A stretch of DNA of 52,437 bases, from NCBI GenBank assembly GCA_028686985.1, contig JAQUBA010000007.1, positions 1 through 52,437 on the forward strand. Reading direction: 5' to 3'. This document shows positions 49,433 through 52,437 of this stretch, piece by piece. The notes beneath the pieces are model-generated. The model ran no database searches. It had not been told where the DNA came from and saw nothing but the letters and a program-made list of their open reading frames with translations. A program made the position numbers and the translations under genes. Every line of letters starts with the position of its first letter. Position 1 is the stretch's first letter. The stretch comes from Candidatus Iainarchaeum sp. (lineage in GTDB: Archaea > Micrarchaeota > Micrarchaeia > Anstonellales > Bilamarchaeaceae).

Positions 49433-50202
49433 TTCTTGGTGCCTGTGAGGTAATAGTAGGCGGAGGATGCGGACAGGCCGGATGCGATTGAGAGGATGCC
49501 GAAGAGCGCCATGGGGATGAGGAACACCTCGCCGACCACTTGTGCGACAAGGTCCTGGCTTGCGGATATGAGGTCCATCTCAAAGGGGGTGGAGGCATTT
49601 CCCTTCGCCATGCTTATGAGATAAGGCGGGAGAAGGAAGAACGAGAGGACTGAGATTAGGAAGATGATGAAGGAGATGGCGGCGGCCGCGGAAGCCAGGG
49701 AAAATGCGAGCCCGAGCATGCCCTTGGAACCGAAATAGACGAAGGTGAATGAGAGGAAGGCGGATATCACGCATGCGGCGGCAAGGGGGAGCAGGTAGGA
49801 CTGGAACGAGGCAATCTGCATGCCGTAATCGGCGGTAATCCCGTCCGCCTTGATTGAGATGAGGGCGCGGGCGAGGCGGAGCCGGAGCTCCTCGGTGTTG
49901 GACACATAGTTGTTCTGGATGAGCGAGCACACGTATTCGTCGCTTATGCCGGCGAACTCCTGGGATACGCCGGGCCCATCGTGCCTGCAGTAGGCGGCGG
50001 TGTTCTCATAGGTGAGGGTGCTGAGCTGCGGCTCGTGGGCGAGCATGATTGGGACCATGCGCGGGGCGTACTCGTCGTTGGCAATTTCAAGCAACGAGGA
50101 TTTGGCGCCCGGCAGCGCGAAAATCAGGGTTGCGGCGAAGAGGGAGAATAGCGCTATCCCAAGGAAAAGGAACCCTATGCCCCGTAGAACCACCCTGCGC
50201 AT
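49429..50202 (-). CDS. Four-helix membrane protein of unknown function
   Basis: 257 residues. Helix 1 (IGFLFLGIALFSLFAATLIFAL) is followed by an extracellular-looking domain of about 100 residues with two cysteines (AAYCRHDGPG and YVCSLIQNN) that could form a disulfide. Three more helices follow: LLPLAAACVISAFLSFTFVYF, AFSLASAAAAISFIIFLISVLSFFL and VGEVFLIPMALFGILSIASGLSAS. I recognise no family. It shares a promoter region with the divergent dehydratase gene. Confidence 0.72.
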   Translation of the reverse strand: MRRVVLRGIGFLFLGIALFSLFAATLIFALPGAKSSLLEIANDEYAPRMVPIMLAHEPQLSTLTYENTAAYCRHDGPGVSQEFAGISDEYVCSLIQNNYVSNTEELRLRLARALISIKADGITADYGMQIASFQSYLLPLAAACVISAFLSFTFVYFGSKGMLGLAFSLASAAAAISFIIFLISVLSFFLLPPYLISMAKGNASTPFEMDLISASQDLVAQVVGEVFLIPMALFGILSIASGLSASSAYYYLTGTKN

Positions 50203-50253
50203 GGGGGGGTATCATTAGCGGGGATTTTAATTGTTGCTGGAATAACGGTTGGC

Positions 50254-50994
50254 ATGGGGAAAAAGGCATTGCCCCTTTACGTGCCGCCGAAGGGCTCGCA
50301 CAAGGGGGAGAACGGGAAGGTCCTGATTGTTGCGGGCGGCAGCAGGTACCACGGTGCTGCGGTGTTCTGCGTCCTGGGGGCGAGGAGGTTCGCGGACATG
50401 GTCTATTTCATGCCCGGGGAGATGGACGAGAAATTGCTTTTTGCGGTTTCCGGGATTCCGGAGGCGGTCGTGGTCAACGAATTGCCCGAGGCGGACTGCG
50501 TGCTTGCGGGGCCTGGGCTGGGGAATGCGGCGCTGAACCTTGCGAAACTCAGGAGGAAATATGCAAAAGTGGTATTGGACGGGGATGCGTTCAAGCAGGT
50601 GGAAGGGAATGGGCTGCGCGGATGCGTCATTACTCCCCACGAGGGCGAGTTCAGGGCGCTCTTCGGAATGGACGGGAGCCCGGAGCACGTGCGGGCGATG
50701 GCCGAGAAGTGGGGCTGCACTATACTCAAAAAAGGGCACGTGGACGTGGTTTCTGACGGGAGGAGGATTGCGCTGGTGAAGGGCGGGAATGCAGGGCTTA
50801 CGAAAGGGGGGACCGGGGACGTGCTTGCAGGGTTGCTTTGCGCCCTTTATGCGAAAAATGGGGCGATGGAGGCGGCGGTCGCGGCCTCAAGGGCGAACAA
50901 GGGGGCCGGGGAATTGCTGTTCAAGGAAAAAGGATATGCTTATTGCGCTTCGGATGTGGCGGAGAGGCTGCCTGAAACGGTCAGGTGGCGATAG
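50254..50994 (+). CDS. nnrD: ADP-dependent NAD(P)H-hydrate dehydratase
   Basis: A 246-residue ribokinase-fold enzyme that repairs damaged NAD(P)HX. Motifs are SHKGENGKVLIVAGGSRYHGA at the N-terminus, GPGLGN, VLDGDAFK, TPHEGEFRALFG and KGGNAGLTKGGTGDVLAGLL, with the catalytic Asp in GGTGD. The usual fused epimerase half is absent. No operon partner is seen. Confidence 0.92.
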   Translation: MGKKALPLYVPPKGSHKGENGKVLIVAGGSRYHGAAVFCVLGARRFADMVYFMPGEMDEKLLFAVSGIPEAVVVNELPEADCVLAGPGLGNAALNLAKLRRKYAKVVLDGDAFKQVEGNGLRGCVITPHEGEFRALFGMDGSPEHVRAMAEKWGCTILKKGHVDVVSDGRRIALVKGGNAGLTKGGTGDVLAGLLCALYAKNGAMEAAVAASRANKGAGELLFKEKGYAYCASDVAERLPETVRWR

Positions 50995-51011
50995 GATTGG
51001 CGTGGAATGCG

Positions 51012-52334
51012 CTAGCCGACCTTCATTGAGCGCACCCTTATGTGCGGCCCCCCGTCGCTGACGTTCATCGTCTGCCCGTTCTTTCCGCAGAAGCCCGGCT
51101 TCAGTTTCAGGTCCCTGCCCACCGCATCCACCTCTTTCAGCGTGCCGATTATGGTGCCGGTGATGGAGAGGTCGCGTATGCGCTCAGCCTGCTCGCCCTT
51201 TGAGATGCGGAACGCCTCCTCCGAGCGGAACATGTACTGGCCGGTTATCGTGTCCACGCTGCCGCCGTTCATCCCCTTCAGGTAGATGCCCTCCTGGACC
51301 TCCATCAGCTCCTCAAGCGAATGGTTCCCCGCCTCCATGTACGTGTTGCTCATGCGGACGATTGGCGGGACGGAGAAGGATTCGGCGCGGGCATGGCCGT
51401 TGGGCTGCTCGCCGAGGGTTTCCGCGCTCTCAGCGGAGTGCATGAAGCCGTGGAGTTCGCCCCCATGGATGAGCTCCACGGGCCTCCCCTGCATGCCCTC
51501 GTCGTCAAATGAGTATGAGCCGAATGCCCCCTCGAGCTCGGGGCGGTCCCATATGCTGACCAGCGGGGAGCCTATGCGCATTCCCTTCTTGCCCGCGAGG
51601 ATTGAGGTGCCCTCCATTATCGCGTCGCCCTCGCATGCGTGGCCTACTGCTTCGTGGGCGAACACACCTGCCATCTCGTTGTCCAGGATTACGGTATAAG
51701 TGCCGTGCGGGGGGGCGGACGCGGAGAGGGAATCCAGGCATTTCCTTTTCGCCTCCTCCGCGGAGTGGAGGAGCGCGGCCATGTCCCAGGAATTCCTGGA
51801 GCCCCATGAGTGGTGCCCCTCGCGCATCGCGTTGCCGTCCTTTCCTATGCAGGTAAAACGTGCATAGAGGATTGAGGATGTGTCTTCTATGAGCGCGCCG
51901 GCGGAATTTGCGTATGCGCGGGAGGTGTGGTTTTCGGATAGGCGGAGCTGCCTGTTGCGTATGGGGCCCGCCTCCATTGCGGAATGGAGCTCCCTGCAGG
52001 AGGAGAGGAGGTATCCGGAGTCGGGCGCCGGGGCATCCGGCTCCTCGGAATACTGCACGGAATCCCCCACTGGCGGATACCTGGAGTTCCCCTTGGAAGC
52101 CGAGGCTAGGCGCTGCGCACGGGCGAGCAGGGCTTCAAAATCTCCGGGCGTGCCCGCGGCGAAGCCCCATGAGCCGTTTATGAACGCGCGGACGGAAAGG
52201 CCGGATTCCCGTCCCTCCCTCAATTCCGGCTCGCCGTCCTTGATGCCTGCGGAAAGGGAGCGGGTGGCGGTGAAGCGCAAATCGCAGAAGAAGCGTTTTT
52301 CCCGGAGGGCGGACGCCATCCTCCCGAGGTCCAT
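51012..52334 (-). CDS. tldD: TldD-family zinc metalloprotease
   Basis: A 440-residue member of the TldD/PmbA family. The active motif HEAVGHACEGD (HExxxH) lies about residue 230, and the C-terminal third has FGSYSFDDEGMQGRP and the zinc-ligand Cys in GFCGKNGQTMNVSDGGPHIRV. TldD normally forms a heterodimer with TldE/PmbA; no partner is visible in the window, though the partly visible gene just upstream could be tested. Archaeal TldD may degrade unfolded peptides. It starts three bases after the upstream stop. Confidence 0.93.
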   Translation of the reverse strand: MDLGRMASALREKRFFCDLRFTATRSLSAGIKDGEPELREGRESGLSVRAFINGSWGFAAGTPGDFEALLARAQRLASASKGNSRYPPVGDSVQYSEEPDAPAPDSGYLLSSCRELHSAMEAGPIRNRQLRLSENHTSRAYANSAGALIEDTSSILYARFTCIGKDGNAMREGHHSWGSRNSWDMAALLHSAEEAKRKCLDSLSASAPPHGTYTVILDNEMAGVFAHEAVGHACEGDAIMEGTSILAGKKGMRIGSPLVSIWDRPELEGAFGSYSFDDEGMQGRPVELIHGGELHGFMHSAESAETLGEQPNGHARAESFSVPPIVRMSNTYMEAGNHSLEELMEVQEGIYLKGMNGGSVDTITGQYMFRSEEAFRISKGEQAERIRDLSITGTIIGTLKEVDAVGRDLKLKPGFCGKNGQTMNVSDGGPHIRVRSMKVG

Positions 52335-52337
52335 GGA

Positions 52338-52437
52338 TTATTCCCCTTTCGGCTCCAGCGCGGACTTGTACGCCTCGTACTGTTCCTTGCTGGAGATGAC
52401 GGATAGGAGGATATTCTCTTCGTCCAGGGACCTCATG
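52338..52437 (-). CDS. C-terminal end of an upstream gene, cut by the window edge
   Basis: At least 32 codons, ending in TAA at 52338-52340, with residues MRSLDEENILLSVISSKEQ and a Lys/Glu tail. An ATG falls at the very edge, so either a short ORF starts here or, more likely, the frame continues outside. The stop is three bases from the tldD start, implying one operon. The fragment is too short to identify. Confidence 0.45.
   Translation of the reverse strand, partial: MRSLDEENILLSVISSKEQYEAYKSALEPKGE

Noticed and set aside
1-52437. CRISPR array, IS element or rRNA
   Set aside because: No regularly spaced repeats, transposase, terminal inverted repeats or rRNA-like sequence were found in the window.

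Overview
The window is a gene-dense, G+C-rich archaeal chromosome segment. The archaeal assignment rests on a two-subunit D-family DNA polymerase, geranylgeranylglyceryl phosphate synthase, a geranylgeranyl reductase with its ferredoxin, an STT3/AglB oligosaccharyltransferase, tandem ftsZ1/ftsZ2, an ATP-dependent DNA ligase, TATA-box promoters and a tRNA whose intron is bounded by a bulge-helix-bulge. The 381-residue splicing endonuclease seems to have the three-unit layout described from ARMAN archaea. With the compact, overlapping gene layout, this suggests a DPANN lineage close to Micrarchaeota or Diapherotrites. No rRNA is present to settle this.

Layout: 1-5.2 kb holds a frameshifted RNA 3'-phosphate cyclase, the ferredoxin/geranylgeranyl reductase pair, a GAF-GGDEF-like protein (rare in archaea), a 28-residue hyperacidic ORF, a beta-sandwich protein, and a winged-helix regulator with a metallo-beta-lactamase enzyme. 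From 5.3 to 9.2 kb there is an orphan 621-residue basic protein, tRNA-Lys(CTT), and an AT-rich pair of PD-(D/E)XK-like and P-loop ATPase genes. From 9.2 to 16.2 kb come cysS, a DUF4870-like membrane protein, and the UPF0147-DP1-DP2 polymerase cluster. From 16.3 to 21.7 kb are the intron-containing tRNA-Arg(TCT), an endonuclease IV-like protein, a membrane-anchored HtrA-like protease with Cys-rich modules, DNA ligase and a VapBC pair. From 21.8 to 27.2 kb are ftsZ1, ftsZ2 and aglB. From 27.3 to 35.1 kb two unrecognised giant genes (1250 and 1326 codons) lie in tandem.

From 35.2 to 43.2 kb are an inositol-phosphate synthase and a CDP-alcohol transferase (probable archaetidylinositol pathway), RNase HII, a PRC-barrel protein, the splicing endonuclease, a small HExxH protein, a catalytically incomplete endonuclease paralogue, a PH-domain protein, RNase HI, an orphan protein and a DNA methyltransferase. 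From 43.2 kb to the end are a RelA/SpoT-like protein, an NAD-dependent epimerase, LemA plus GIDE-like membrane proteins, GGGP synthase, pyrE and pyrF, a four-helix membrane protein, NAD(P)HX dehydratase and TldD.

Themes: membrane lipid synthesis (GGGP synthase, geranylgeranyl reductase, inositol-phosphate synthase, CDP-alcohol transferase), DNA replication and repair (PolD, ligase, RNases HI and HII, endonuclease IV), division (two FtsZ), and tRNA splicing (intron, nuclease, paralogue). The least expected content is two proteins with bacterial-type alarmone and second-messenger synthetase signatures (GGDEF-like and RelA/SpoT-like), and the two giant orphan proteins.
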